DNA of 64,000 bases from an uncultured Mesonia sp. (GCA_947499595.1 CANMOY010000006.1:145275-209274); one strand, 5' to 3'. Numbered from the stretch's first letter, positions 25,389-34,400 are shown. Numbers and translations: made by a program. The notes: a model not told the origin generated them from the letters alone.

Positions 25389-26075
25389 TTGGCATTATTA
25401 TTAGCGTTAGAAACAACAACTACCAATTGTTCTGTTGCGTTGTGGAAAGATGAGAAGTTAATAGATTTAATCGAAGATCGCACTCCTGGATATTCCCACG
25501 CTGAATTGCTTCATACTTTTATCCAAAAAGTAATAGAAGATAATGGTTTTTTATTAAAAAGTTTAGATGCAGTAGCCATAAGTAAAGGTCCAGGGTCGTA
25601 TACTGGATTACGAATTGGGGTGTCGGCGGCTAAAGGTTTGTGTTATGCCTTAGATGTTCCGCTTATTGCCGTTGATACTTTAGAGGCCCTAGCTATGCAG
25701 TATAATAAAGAAACGCACGGAGAGGTAGATAAAATTATATCTTGCCTAGATGCTCGCCGAATGGAAATTTATGCCGGTTTTTATTCGGTGAATTCGAAAT
25801 CAGATACTGGCTTAACAACAATTAAACCCGTTGAAGCTTTAATAATTGAATCAGATTCTTTTCAAGATGAAAAAAGACAGCGTCTATTATTTTTAGGAGA
25901 AGCTACAAGTAAGTTGTCCGAAAAGATAGAGTCTAAAGATAATTTTACTTTTGTTGAAGCACAACCTTCTGCAAAAGAAGTAGGTATTTTGGCTATGCGA
26001 AAATATAAAATAAGCGACGTAGAGGACGTCGCTTATTTTGAACCATTTTATTTGAAAGATTTCAAATTAGGGTAA
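25389..26075 (+). CDS. tsaB: tRNA threonylcarbamoyladenosine biosynthesis protein TsaB
   Basis: Non-catalytic partner of TsaD in making t6A at position 37 of ANN-decoding tRNAs. The 228-aa protein shows the ASKHA-like N-terminus LLLALETTTTNCSVALW and the family signature SKGPGSYTGLRIGVSAAKGL, then LDARRMEIYAGFY. I chose TTG 25389, one base after the adaptor stop; the longer frame starting inside the adaptor adds a lysine-rich stretch. It probably rides on the efflux operon. The last 70 bases contain a 14-base-pair hairpin that seems to serve as terminator, because the convergent MscS gene ends 4 bases away. Confidence 0.93.
   Translation: MALLLALETTTTNCSVALWKDEKLIDLIEDRTPGYSHAELLHTFIQKVIEDNGFLLKSLDAVAISKGPGSYTGLRIGVSAAKGLCYALDVPLIAVDTLEALAMQYNKETHGEVDKIISCLDARRMEIYAGFYSVNSKSDTGLTTIKPVEALIIESDSFQDEKRQRLLFLGEATSKLSEKIESKDNFTFVEAQPSAKEVGILAMRKYKISDVEDVAYFEPFYLKDFKLG
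26007..26039. terminator. Bidirectional terminator inside the 3' coding end of tsaB
   Basis: Perfect 14-base-pair stem AAAATAAGCGACGT / ACGTCGCTTATTTT around a 5-base loop. It lies within tsaB codons, and A/T-rich flanks suit termination on either strand. The convergent genes leave only 4 intergenic bases. Confidence 0.65.
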
Positions 26076-26079
26076 TCCC

Positions 26080-26907
26080 TTATTCGGGTTTGCTAATAAT
26101 ATGAATGTCTCTTTGAGGGTAAGGAATACCAATTTCAGCAGCATCTAATCTTCTTTTAGCCTCTTCGATGGTATACCAGTGACAATCCCAGAAATGCTCA
26201 TTGAGTGCCCAAAAACGTAAAGACAAATTAACTGAATTATCGGCAAGTTCTGTTACCACTACTTGGGGTTCAGGATCGCGCATAATGTTTTCTTGTTCCA
26301 GCATAAGGTTTTCCAAAATATCTTTAGCTTGTTTTATATCTGCATCATAAGAAATACCTATGGTAATGGCATCTTTTCGTTTTCCTTCAACAGTGTAGTT
26401 AATAATGTTATCGTTAGCTAAAGGGCCATTGGGTACCGTTACCAATTGATTTCCGAATGTATTTATTTTTGTATAAAATAAAGAGATTTCTTTTACAGAT
26501 CCAGAAACACCTTGAGCCTCAATCCAATCTCCTATTCTAAAGGGCTTTAAAATAACTATAATCACACCTCCGGCAAAATTAGCTAAAGAGCCTTGTAAGG
26601 CTAATCCAATAGCTAAACCGGCAGCACCAATAACCGCAATTATACTAGTGGTTTCTATACCAATTTGATTAATAGCTGTAATGAAAACGAGAATCTTAAG
26701 CGTATATTCAATAATTTTGGTTAGAAATTGCTCCAACGCAATACCATAGTCTTTTTTGCTTAAAATTTTTCTTACATATTTAACAATCACTTTAGAAAGC
26801 CACCACCCAATAATTAAGATGACAATTGCGGCTAATAAATTTGGTAAGAAATCGATTATTTTATCGATATACTCTTTCGCGTAATTTTCAAATTCAGTTA
26901 TTTCCAT
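26080..26907 (-). CDS. Mechanosensitive ion channel of the MscS family
   Basis: Small-conductance channel (275 aa) that opens under membrane tension and releases solutes on osmotic downshock. Three N-terminal helices are visible: NLLAAIVILIIGWWLSKVIV, ILVFITAINQIG with the following segment, and the glycine/alanine-rich pore helix GAAGLAIGLALQGSLANFAGGVIIVILKPF. The beta domain (GDWIEAQGVSGSVKEI...VTVPNGPLANDNIINYT) and the C-terminal alpha/beta domain follow. I prefer the ATG at 26907 (MEITEFENYAKEYID); ATGs at 26931 and 26943 are possible. The length is typical of the minimal MscS type. Confidence 0.93.
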   Translation of the reverse strand: MEITEFENYAKEYIDKIIDFLPNLLAAIVILIIGWWLSKVIVKYVRKILSKKDYGIALEQFLTKIIEYTLKILVFITAINQIGIETTSIIAVIGAAGLAIGLALQGSLANFAGGVIIVILKPFRIGDWIEAQGVSGSVKEISLFYTKINTFGNQLVTVPNGPLANDNIINYTVEGKRKDAITIGISYDADIKQAKDILENLMLEQENIMRDPEPQVVVTELADNSVNLSLRFWALNEHFWDCHWYTIEEAKRRLDAAEIGIPYPQRDIHIISKPE

Positions 26908-26979
26908 ATTTTTAATTTTTGTTTGTTGCATAATATGAAACAAAGTGCTTTTTTAAAATTTTTATTCGTTTAATTTTTG

Positions 26980-28992
26980 TTAATAATTATTACCCAATAA
27001 GAGCTTTATGGCTTCCTGGGTATTATATACAGGAGGGAGGCAAGCTTTTTCTGTGCAGATTAATACTTCTTCCTTTACGGTGTTCTTTGTGCTTTTTTGG
27101 CTTGTATTAGTCGTACGATAAAAGTTAATAAGTGCTTTTCTTTTGCTAAACGCAGACCACAAATTTTCATTGGTTTTCACCAAAAAAAACGGATAATCTC
27201 GTTTCAGTTGGTTTTGTAGCCATTGAGAATAGTCGCTAGGAGAGTGCATAAAATCTGAAGAGATGCTATCCTGCATTTTTTCAAAATGTTCTTGATATGC
27301 AGTCTTGCCCGTAAGCAATGCTAGTTTATGTAGATTCTCACTCATAATAGCATTGGCACTAGGGACAACGTTATCGCGCAAAGCAATTGGTTTTATAAAT
27401 AAATCTTCGTTTTGAATCTCGGAATAATAAAAAAAGATATCGGCATCTTTTTTAAAGTTCTTAAAACAATACTGGATAAGGGCCTCGGAAAGCTTTAAAT
27501 AAATAGGCTTTAGACTAACTTCATGCATACTAAGTAAGGCCTGAATAAAAAACGCGTAATCTTCTAAACTCCCAGCTTTTTTATCTTGATGCTCGTGTAA
27601 TTCCTTATAAAGCTTATTGCCGTCGTAGTTGAGCTGTAGTATTCGATCTATTGCTTTTTGGCATCGCATTAGGAGAGGTTGCTCTTGTGTAGTTTTATAA
27701 ACATTCAAGTAGGTTGTAATTGCCATAGCATTTAGTGAAAGCATTTTTTTATCATCTAGTTGTGGTTTTGCTCTTTTTGCTTTGCTGGCTTTTAATGTTT
27801 GTAAGCATTCGTTTATTTGTTTTTCTGCCTCTAACTTCGATAAATTAAATGATTTTGCAAGGCTTGAAATGGATTGACTTTTAAATAAAATGTAGTTTCC
27901 ATTCTCCCAATAGCCTTTCGGGTTGATGTTAAAGTAACTGGCAAATAACTCATACTTTTCTTTTAGCAATTCTTGAAGTTCTTCTTTTTTCCAGGTATAA
28001 TATGCACCTTCTTCGCGCTCTTCTTTTATATTAAGGCTATCGGCATCTAGTGCAGTAAACCACAAATAATCACTATCACTCAATTGCTGGTCAATGAAAG
28101 CGAGTGTTTTCTTATACGTTTTTTTAAAGGATTTCTCTTGGAATAAAATATAGGCTTGGTGGTACAGGTTGATGAGTTGAAGGTTGTCGTATAACATTTT
28201 CTCAAAATGTGGGACATGCCAATTTTGATCTAGAGCATAACGTGAAAATCCGCCTTCAATATGATCATGGATTCCTCCGCCTTCAATTTTTTTCAAACTT
28301 AATTTAAGATAATTATTCAAATTATTGTCTTGGCCAATATGGGCGTATTTTAGTAAAAATAAGTGCTGATTAGGCATCATAAACTTTGGGATGCCCAAGT
28401 CACCTCCATAGGTGTAATCGAGTTGATTCTTCCATTTATTTAAAAGCAATTCAAAATCTACTTTTTTCTTTAATTCCTTATTATTTATATTAGGTAATTG
28501 TAGTTTTGATACTCCTTCCTTTAAGGTGTCGGCGTATTCTTGCATCGAATTAGGGTCTTTTTCAAACAAAGCTTTAATCTGCATTAAGGCACTTAACCAG
28601 GGTTTTGCTTTTAAAAATGTACAACCCCAAACAGGCATCTTGTTGGGTAGGGCTATAATATTTAGGGGCCATCCACCTTGCTTGATCATAAGCTGTAGAC
28701 TTTGCATATAGAGATGGTCTACTTCGGGATGAACTTCACGATCTACTTTTATAGCAACAAAATGTTCATTCATAAATCGAGCTACCTCCTTGTTTTCGAA
28801 TACCTCCTTTTCCATTTCATGACACCAATGGCAGGTGGTATATCCTATACTTATAACCAGCAATTTATTTTTTTCTCTAGCATAATTTAATACCCCATCA
28901 TTCCACTCTTGCCAGTTTATGGGGTTGTTGGCGTGTTGAATTAAATAGGGGCTGTTAGAGTTTTTGAGATTGTTGATTTTAAAATTGGTCAT
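26980..28992 (-). CDS. DUF255 thioredoxin-like protein (YyaL/SPATA20-like)
   Basis: Cytosolic two-domain protein (670 aa). A thioredoxin-like domain at the N-terminus (about 1-165) starts with NSPYLIQHANNPINWQEW and holds the CxxC in TTCHWCHEME (Cys54, Cys57). The rest is an alpha/alpha-toroid, glycosidase-like region (IEGGFSRYALDQNWHVPHFEKMLYDNLQL). Family members occur from bacteria to humans, but no reaction is firmly established. I chose ATG 28992; the longer frame to 29094 adds a hydrophobic stretch foreign to the family. The gene is divergent from the phosphate transporter. Confidence 0.88.
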   Translation of the reverse strand: MTNFKINNLKNSNSPYLIQHANNPINWQEWNDGVLNYAREKNKLLVISIGYTTCHWCHEMEKEVFENKEVARFMNEHFVAIKVDREVHPEVDHLYMQSLQLMIKQGGWPLNIIALPNKMPVWGCTFLKAKPWLSALMQIKALFEKDPNSMQEYADTLKEGVSKLQLPNINNKELKKKVDFELLLNKWKNQLDYTYGGDLGIPKFMMPNQHLFLLKYAHIGQDNNLNNYLKLSLKKIEGGGIHDHIEGGFSRYALDQNWHVPHFEKMLYDNLQLINLYHQAYILFQEKSFKKTYKKTLAFIDQQLSDSDYLWFTALDADSLNIKEEREEGAYYTWKKEELQELLKEKYELFASYFNINPKGYWENGNYILFKSQSISSLAKSFNLSKLEAEKQINECLQTLKASKAKRAKPQLDDKKMLSLNAMAITTYLNVYKTTQEQPLLMRCQKAIDRILQLNYDGNKLYKELHEHQDKKAGSLEDYAFFIQALLSMHEVSLKPIYLKLSEALIQYCFKNFKKDADIFFYYSEIQNEDLFIKPIALRDNVVPSANAIMSENLHKLALLTGKTAYQEHFEKMQDSISSDFMHSPSDYSQWLQNQLKRDYPFFLVKTNENLWSAFSKRKALINFYRTTNTSQKSTKNTVKEEVLICTEKACLPPVYNTQEAIKLLLGNNY

Positions 28993-29110
28993 AAATATTA
29001 TTTTTTTCGGGAAGTAGAGAAAATTGAAAATTAATGTTTTGGTAACATTGAGTTCATAAGCAATTAAAAATAAAAGCAGGAATTTTGCACCCAATTAGGT
29101 AAACAAATTT

Positions 29111-31363
29111 ATGGAAACTTTTTACATTATTGTTTTAGTTATTTTATTTGCTTTAGCCATTACAGATCTAGTAGTGGGGGTAAGTAATGATGCTGTAAAC
29201 TTTCTAAACTCGGCCATTGGCTCAAAAGCTATTTCACTAAAAACAATTATGATTGTAGCTAGTATAGGGGTGGCCGTAGGAGCAATCTTTTCAAGTGGTC
29301 TTATGGAAGTAGCAAGAAAAGGAATTTTCGATCCTAGTCAATTTTATTTTGATGAAATCATGATCATCTTTCTAGCAGTCATGATTACCGATGTACTATT
29401 GCTCGACTTTTTTAATTCCTTAGGGTTGCCTACTTCAACCACGGTATCAATAGTATTTGAGTTGTTAGGAGCTGCGGTAAGTGTAGCAGCAATCAAGTTA
29501 TACGAGCAGTCGCAGAGTTTTGATCTTATTTATGATTATATAAACACTGCAAAGGCCTTAGAGATAATTATGGGTATTTTGCTCTCTGTGCTCATTGCAT
29601 TTACAGTTGGGGCCATTGTACAATACCTCTCTCGGTTAGTATTTTCTTTTCAGTTTGAACGTAAAATGAAATATGTAGGGTCTGTTTTTGGAGGGGTGTC
29701 TATTACGGCTATCACTTATTTCATTTTTATTAAAGGGATGAAAAGTATTTCTTTTATTCCAGGGTCGGTTAAAGAATTTGTAAACGATCAAACCTTGATA
29801 ATAATAGGGATTAGTTTTTTGTTCTGGACACTTGTTTCCCAGTTAATGATGAGCTTCTTCAAAGTAAATATCCTTAGAGCAATTATTGTGATTGGGACCT
29901 TTGCACTAGCCTTGGCCTTTGCAGGGAATGATTTGGTAAATTTTATAGGGGTTCCTATTGCAGCTTGGCAATCTTACGACATTTGGATGGCCAGTGGTCA
30001 AGCACCAGGACAATTAGATATGACCGGTCTTGCAGGTGCGGTGCAAACCCCTGAAATACTATTGATTGGTGCTGGAGCCATAATGGTTATTACATTGTGG
30101 TTTTCGAGTAAAGCCAGAGCGGTTGTAGATACGGGTATAAATCTTTCTAGACAAGGTGACGGTGCAGAACGCTTTGAACCGAATAGCCTCTCTAGGGTTA
30201 TTGTAAGGTATTCAGTAATTTTTAGCAACAGTATTACCCATATTCTACCTAATCGTATAACCAATAGTATCGAATCTAAATTTCAAAAACCTAAAGAATT
30301 ATTGAATGATCGCAGAATTGATGCTCCTGCTTTTGATATGGTTCGCGCTTCTGTGAATTTGGTTGTTGCTAGTATTTTAATTTCAATAGGTACCAATCTT
30401 AAGTTACCCTTGTCTACTACTTATGTTACCTTTATGGTAGCCATGGGTACTTCGCTTGCTGATCGTGCTTGGGATCGTGAAAGTGCGGTTTATCGTGTGG
30501 CAGGTGTAATTAATGTAGTTGGCGGTTGGTTTGTTACTGCTTTAGTAGCTTTTGTGGCAGCGGCGATTTTTGCCTTGGTGATCTGGTATGGAGGCATGGT
30601 AGCCATTTCGTTATTAGTTGGTCTAGCAGTATTTTTAATTGTTCGTGGAGCAATTCTTCATAATCGTAAAAAGAGACTAGAACAAAGTAAAAAGCGATTT
30701 AACAGAAGCGATATCATTACTATTAATGAAATTACTCAAGAGACTTCGCAAAATGTTTCCAATGTAATTAAAGGTATTAATAAAAGATACAGTAAGGTCA
30801 TAAACCATTTGGGTTATCACGATCTGAGTAAACTTAAAAAAGATAAGAAACGCTTGAACGAGCTTGATGGAGAAGTGGAAGAGTTGAAAGATAATGTTTT
30901 CTATTTTATTAAGTCTTTAGAAGATAACTCGGTTGAAGCTAGTAAATTCTATATCTTATTTTTAGACTATTTGCAAGACATGGTACAGTCTATCGGTCTT
31001 ATAGCACAATCAAGTTACAAACACGTAAACAATAATCATAAAAACCTGAAGTTTAATCAAATTAGAGATTTAAAAAGTGTAGATCGGGATATGCAGGTGC
31101 TTTTTGATGATATCATTGAAACCTTCGATAGTCATTCGTTTGAAAATATTAACCGAATTCTGGAAGAAAAGCAGAAGTTAATGGACAAGGTATCTGAATT
31201 AATTCAAAAGCAAATCAATCGTATTCGAACCTCAGAAACGAGCCCTAAGAACACCAAGCTTTATTTTGGTATCTTGTTAGAGACCAAAGATTTAATAAGC
31301 GCTACCATGAATTTATTGCAGCTTTTTGATGATTATTATCAGGACGCAAAAAGAGAGTTGTAA
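29111..31363 (+). CDS. PiT-type inorganic phosphate transporter with C-terminal PhoU-like domain
   Basis: Low-affinity phosphate (or metal-phosphate) permease. The 750-aa protein has two PiT signatures in inverted halves: VVGVSNDAVNFLNSAIGSKA with TSTTVSIVFELLGA, and ASVNLVVASILISIGTNLKLPLSTTYVTFMVAMGTS. After the last helix (about residue 510) comes a cytosolic helical region (about 520-750), rich in Lys and Glu, resembling the PhoU/DUF47 proteins that usually act beside PiT genes as a separate subunit. The fusion would place the regulator in cis (inferred). A near-consensus -7 box (GAATTTTG, 29080) lies upstream and a strong bidirectional terminator downstream. Confidence 0.92.
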   Translation: METFYIIVLVILFALAITDLVVGVSNDAVNFLNSAIGSKAISLKTIMIVASIGVAVGAIFSSGLMEVARKGIFDPSQFYFDEIMIIFLAVMITDVLLLDFFNSLGLPTSTTVSIVFELLGAAVSVAAIKLYEQSQSFDLIYDYINTAKALEIIMGILLSVLIAFTVGAIVQYLSRLVFSFQFERKMKYVGSVFGGVSITAITYFIFIKGMKSISFIPGSVKEFVNDQTLIIIGISFLFWTLVSQLMMSFFKVNILRAIIVIGTFALALAFAGNDLVNFIGVPIAAWQSYDIWMASGQAPGQLDMTGLAGAVQTPEILLIGAGAIMVITLWFSSKARAVVDTGINLSRQGDGAERFEPNSLSRVIVRYSVIFSNSITHILPNRITNSIESKFQKPKELLNDRRIDAPAFDMVRASVNLVVASILISIGTNLKLPLSTTYVTFMVAMGTSLADRAWDRESAVYRVAGVINVVGGWFVTALVAFVAAAIFALVIWYGGMVAISLLVGLAVFLIVRGAILHNRKKRLEQSKKRFNRSDIITINEITQETSQNVSNVIKGINKRYSKVINHLGYHDLSKLKKDKKRLNELDGEVEELKDNVFYFIKSLEDNSVEASKFYILFLDYLQDMVQSIGLIAQSSYKHVNNNHKNLKFNQIRDLKSVDRDMQVLFDDIIETFDSHSFENINRILEEKQKLMDKVSELIQKQINRIRTSETSPKNTKLYFGILLETKDLISATMNLLQLFDDYYQDAKREL

Positions 31364-31387
31364 ATATAAATTTTGTTATAAGTTAAT

Positions 31388-31419
31388 AAAAAAGGAGGCT
31401 CGTGGGAGCCTCCTTTTTT
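31388..31419. terminator. Bidirectional terminator between pit and nifU
   Basis: Perfect 14-base-pair stem AAAAAAGGAGGCTC / GAGCCTCCTTTTTT with loop GTGG, symmetric for the two converging genes. Confidence 0.9.
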
Positions 31420-31438
31420 ATAAGTTTTTTGATTAATA

Positions 31439-32353
31439 TTAGCCATTTACAGCTTCTACACGGCCAATTTTATCGTGTAACATTTCTTTTAAGACGTTTT
31501 CAATACCATTCTTTAAGGTGATGGTCGATGAAGGACAGCCACTACAAGCGCCTTGCAAGATAACTTTTACCGTTTTAGTGTCGGCTTCGTAAGAATCAAA
31601 CATAATATTACCGCCATCACTAGCTACAGCAGGCTTTACATACTCTTCTAACACGGCAATTATTTGGTTTGATACCGAATCTAATTCTTTTGAATTATCA
31701 GCTTGGCTTTTTGGCTTTTCTGTAGCTTTTTTTGACTCGGTGCGCTTTATTTCTTTATTTAGTACTGGTTTGCCTTCTTCTAAATAAGTTTTAATAAACT
31801 CCCTTAATTCTAGAGTGATTTCATTCCATTCTGCAATATCGTATTTAGTAATCGAAATATAGTTATCATCTAAAAACACTTCCTTTACAAAAGGGAAATG
31901 AAAAAGAGCTTGAGGTAGTGGGGCATCCTTGGTTTCGTCTATATTTTTAAACTCAATGCTTTGTAGAACCAGTTTCTTGTTTGCAACAAATTTTAGAACA
32001 GCCGGGTTGGGTGTGCTTTCGGCATAAACCGTTATGGCTATTTTTTCATTTTGGTCTTTATCTTTTACAATTGCCGTTCCTTGGTTTAATAAATCGGTTA
32101 TTTTAGACTTTAATTCATTTTGAATTTCAGACCATGGGGCGATGTTAAACTTCTTTACCGCTACAAAATTTTGAGCGATATAAACTGTTTTTACAAAAGG
32201 TAAATGAAAAAGAGCTTGAGCTAAAGGGGAGTCTTTGGCGTCATCAATATTGTTAAATTCATAGGATTTATGATTGACCAAAAACCTGTCGGCTTCAAAT
32301 TTTAGAATATCTGGATTTGACGTATTTTGTATTTCAATCTTGTAATTTTCCAT
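31439..32353 (-). CDS. NifU/Nfu-type iron-sulfur carrier with duplicated N-terminal domain
   Basis: Iron-sulfur cluster carrier (304 aa). The C-terminal NifU domain (about 225-304) carries the cluster-binding CSGCPSS. The N-terminal part holds two copies of the Nfu-N domain: residues 5-90 (TSNPDILKFEA...LAQALFHLPFVKTVYIAQNFVAVKK) and about 105-190 (TPNPAVLKFVA...LPQALFHFPFVKEVFLDDNYISITK). A Lys/Glu-rich linker follows. I chose the ATG at 32353: the -7 box at 32370-32377 nearly touches the other ATG at 32368. No other cluster-assembly genes are near. Confidence 0.9.
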   Translation of the reverse strand: MENYKIEIQNTSNPDILKFEADRFLVNHKSYEFNNIDDAKDSPLAQALFHLPFVKTVYIAQNFVAVKKFNIAPWSEIQNELKSKITDLLNQGTAIVKDKDQNEKIAITVYAESTPNPAVLKFVANKKLVLQSIEFKNIDETKDAPLPQALFHFPFVKEVFLDDNYISITKYDIAEWNEITLELREFIKTYLEEGKPVLNKEIKRTESKKATEKPKSQADNSKELDSVSNQIIAVLEEYVKPAVASDGGNIMFDSYEADTKTVKVILQGACSGCPSSTITLKNGIENVLKEMLHDKIGRVEAVNG

Positions 32354-32369
32354 AGCTTTAAATTTCATA

Positions 32370-32377
32370 CAAAAATA
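32370..32377 (-). promoter_or_regulatory. -7 box of nifU (TATTTTTG on the minus strand)
   Basis: Exact TAnnTTTG match on the minus strand, 16 bases before the chosen ATG at 32353. Confidence 0.55.
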
Positions 32378-32555
32378 CTAAAAGAAATACTATGAATTCA
32401 ATATATTTACCCAATTATAATTTTCACCTAAAAACAATAAAAACTTAAAAATTCACGTTGAATTAAGAGTAGTGTTAATTTTATTTTAAAAAAAAGCCAA
32501 AATAAATTTTTTACTTACTTGCATTTTGTTTTAATTTGGAGCAACAACACCCTAA

Positions 32556-33584
32556 ATGAATATGAAGTTTAATAAAACCTATTTAGTTTTTGTATTTTTT
32601 GCCTTTTCATTATTAGGCTTTAGTCAAGAACGAGGAATTCCCGTTTACAGTGATTACTTAACAGATAATATGTATTTAATGCATCCCTCTATGGCAGGGG
32701 CAGGGTTGCTTAGTAAAGCTAGACTTACTGCAAGGAGGCAGTGGTTTGATGTAGATGATGCGCCTACTTTAGAAACCTTGAGCTTAAATGGTAGACTTAG
32801 TGATAGTAACATTGGCTTAGGTGGTATTTTGTACAATGATAGTAACGGTAGATTTTCACAACAAGGTGCCTATGCTACTTTTGCATATCATTTATTGCTT
32901 TCTAGAGATCGGGTAGATTTAAATCAATTGTCATTTGGTTTAAGTGTTGGAGTTTTACAGGAAAAACTTGATGAAAGTGATTTGATTGGAGGTACCAACC
33001 CTTCAGATCCTAATATAGCAGGTATAGAGCAGCAAGATTCTTACTTTAATATTGATTTTGGTGTTTCTTACTATTACCTTGAGTTCTTTACGCACTTAAC
33101 GGTTAAAAACCTAATTCCGCAAAAGCGTGATATTTTTGCCGAGGACTTTGAAACCGATAACCAGCGTCAATATTTATTTACCCTGGGTTATACCATAGCA
33201 CCTTATGCTAGTGACTGGTCTTTTGAACCTTCGGTAATGTTTCAAATGAAAGAAGAAACTGCAGAAGCTGCCGTAGACGGAAACTTTAAAGTTTATAGAC
33301 AATTTGACTTTGGTCAATTATGGGGAGGTTTGTCTTATAGAAGGAGTTTAGATGGAGCTGAGTATACTGAAGATGGTGCGGCTACGGTTGAAAATCAAAA
33401 ATTACAATATTTTTCTCCCTTTTTAGGTATTAATTACAACCAATTTATGTTTGCTTATACTTATACTTATCAAGCTAATTCTATTGTTTTAAGTAATGCT
33501 GGATTTCATCAAATTACCTTAGGATATAATTTTGGAGGTGGCAAAGAGAAATATCACTGTAATTGTCCTGCGATTAATTACTAA
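32556..33584 (+). CDS. PorP/SprF family type IX secretion system membrane protein
   Basis: Outer-membrane barrel (342 aa) of the PorP/SprF family, whose members help export or anchor type IX secretion substrates. The signal peptide (KTYLVFVFFAFSLLGFSQ, cleaved near 24) is followed by the family hallmark IPVYSDYLTDNMYLMHPSMAGAG, repeated beta strands (FATYAYHLLL-like segments) and the C-terminal strand GFHQITLGYNFGG. PorP/SprF genes normally sit next to a giant adhesin or the gldKLMN/sprE core; here the neighbours are nifU and murI, so it is an orphan member. It overlaps convergent murI by 4 bases. Confidence 0.85.
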   Translation: MNMKFNKTYLVFVFFAFSLLGFSQERGIPVYSDYLTDNMYLMHPSMAGAGLLSKARLTARRQWFDVDDAPTLETLSLNGRLSDSNIGLGGILYNDSNGRFSQQGAYATFAYHLLLSRDRVDLNQLSFGLSVGVLQEKLDESDLIGGTNPSDPNIAGIEQQDSYFNIDFGVSYYYLEFFTHLTVKNLIPQKRDIFAEDFETDNQRQYLFTLGYTIAPYASDWSFEPSVMFQMKEETAEAAVDGNFKVYRQFDFGQLWGGLSYRRSLDGAEYTEDGAATVENQKLQYFSPFLGINYNQFMFAYTYTYQANSIVLSNAGFHQITLGYNFGGGKEKYHCNCPAINY

Positions 33585-34369
33585 AAATCTTTATAACCAA
33601 CTAAAAACCGCTCCTCGGATTGAAGAATTTTTTCTATAATCCGGGGATTTTTATTGCTATAAAAAATACACTTTTCACCGGAATCTTTTCGGAGAAGATT
33701 TAGCTTTTCTAGTAAATTTTTTGTTTGTTGCGCCGCGGCTCTTCCTGAATCAATAATTTGTACGTTTTGAGGAACAATTTCGTTAAGAATAGGCATAAGA
33801 TAAGGGTAGTGACTGCAGCCTAAAACTAAGTAATCTATATTTTCTTTAAGCATAGGTTTAACAAGTTCTTTAACCAATTGCTTTAAGGCGGGCTGTTGTA
33901 AATTGCCTGTTTCAATTAAAGGAACCAGTCCTTCACCTACCACTTCTATTACTTTAGTACCACGTGTATATAAATCTGATGTTTTAATAAATAATTCGCT
34001 TGCCAAGGTACCTTTAGTAGCTAAAATGCCAATCGTTTTATTTTTACTATTTAAAGCCGCTGGTTTTATTGCAGGTTCTATGCCTACAATGGGTGTGCTG
34101 TATTTTTCACGCAACACTTTTATAGCATTGGTGGTAGCAGTATTGCAGGCTACAACAATTAGCTTGGCGCCCATCTCCAGTAATAACTCGGTGTTTTTAA
34201 TAGATAAATCTATAATCTCTTGCTGACTTTTAGCACCATAGGGAGCGTTTTTACTATCTGCGAGGTATATAACTTGCTCTAACGGTAAAAGCTTATGAAT
34301 CTCTTTAAAAATGGATGTTCCGCCTATTCCCGAATCAAACATACCTATGGGTGCCAGTTCTTTTTGCAT
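33581..34369 (-). CDS. murI: Glutamate racemase MurI
   Basis: Interconverts L- and D-glutamate for peptidoglycan. The 262-aa protein has both catalytic cysteines in their motifs: Cys75 in VACNTATT and Cys185 in GCSHYPYL. IGMFDSGIGGTS at the N-terminus and YLADSKNAPYGAKS follow the family pattern. It lies downstream of the bamA-ompH run, separated from ompH by a terminator hairpin, so it may have its own promoter in the 87-base gap. Its 3' coding end carries a hairpin that can terminate the converging porP-like transcript. Confidence 0.96.
   Translation of the reverse strand: MQKELAPIGMFDSGIGGTSIFKEIHKLLPLEQVIYLADSKNAPYGAKSQQEIIDLSIKNTELLLEMGAKLIVVACNTATTNAIKVLREKYSTPIVGIEPAIKPAALNSKNKTIGILATKGTLASELFIKTSDLYTRGTKVIEVVGEGLVPLIETGNLQQPALKQLVKELVKPMLKENIDYLVLGCSHYPYLMPILNEIVPQNVQIIDSGRAAAQQTKNLLEKLNLLRKDSGEKCIFYSNKNPRIIEKILQSEERFLVGYKDF
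33612..33652. terminator. Bidirectional terminator inside the 3' coding end of murI
   Basis: Stem TCCTCGGATT / AATCCGGGGA (ten pairs, one wobble) with an inner GAA/TTC pairing, followed on the plus strand by TTTTTATT and on the minus strand by a GCGG spacer and TTTTT. It lies within murI codons, where the converging genes overlap. Confidence 0.55.
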
Positions 34370-34400
34370 TGCGTTAGCTTCTTGGTTAAGTAGTAAAAAT

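Noticed and set aside
33903..34226. A 107-codon open frame antisense to murI
   Set aside because: Shadow of murI codons; no family features and no promoter.
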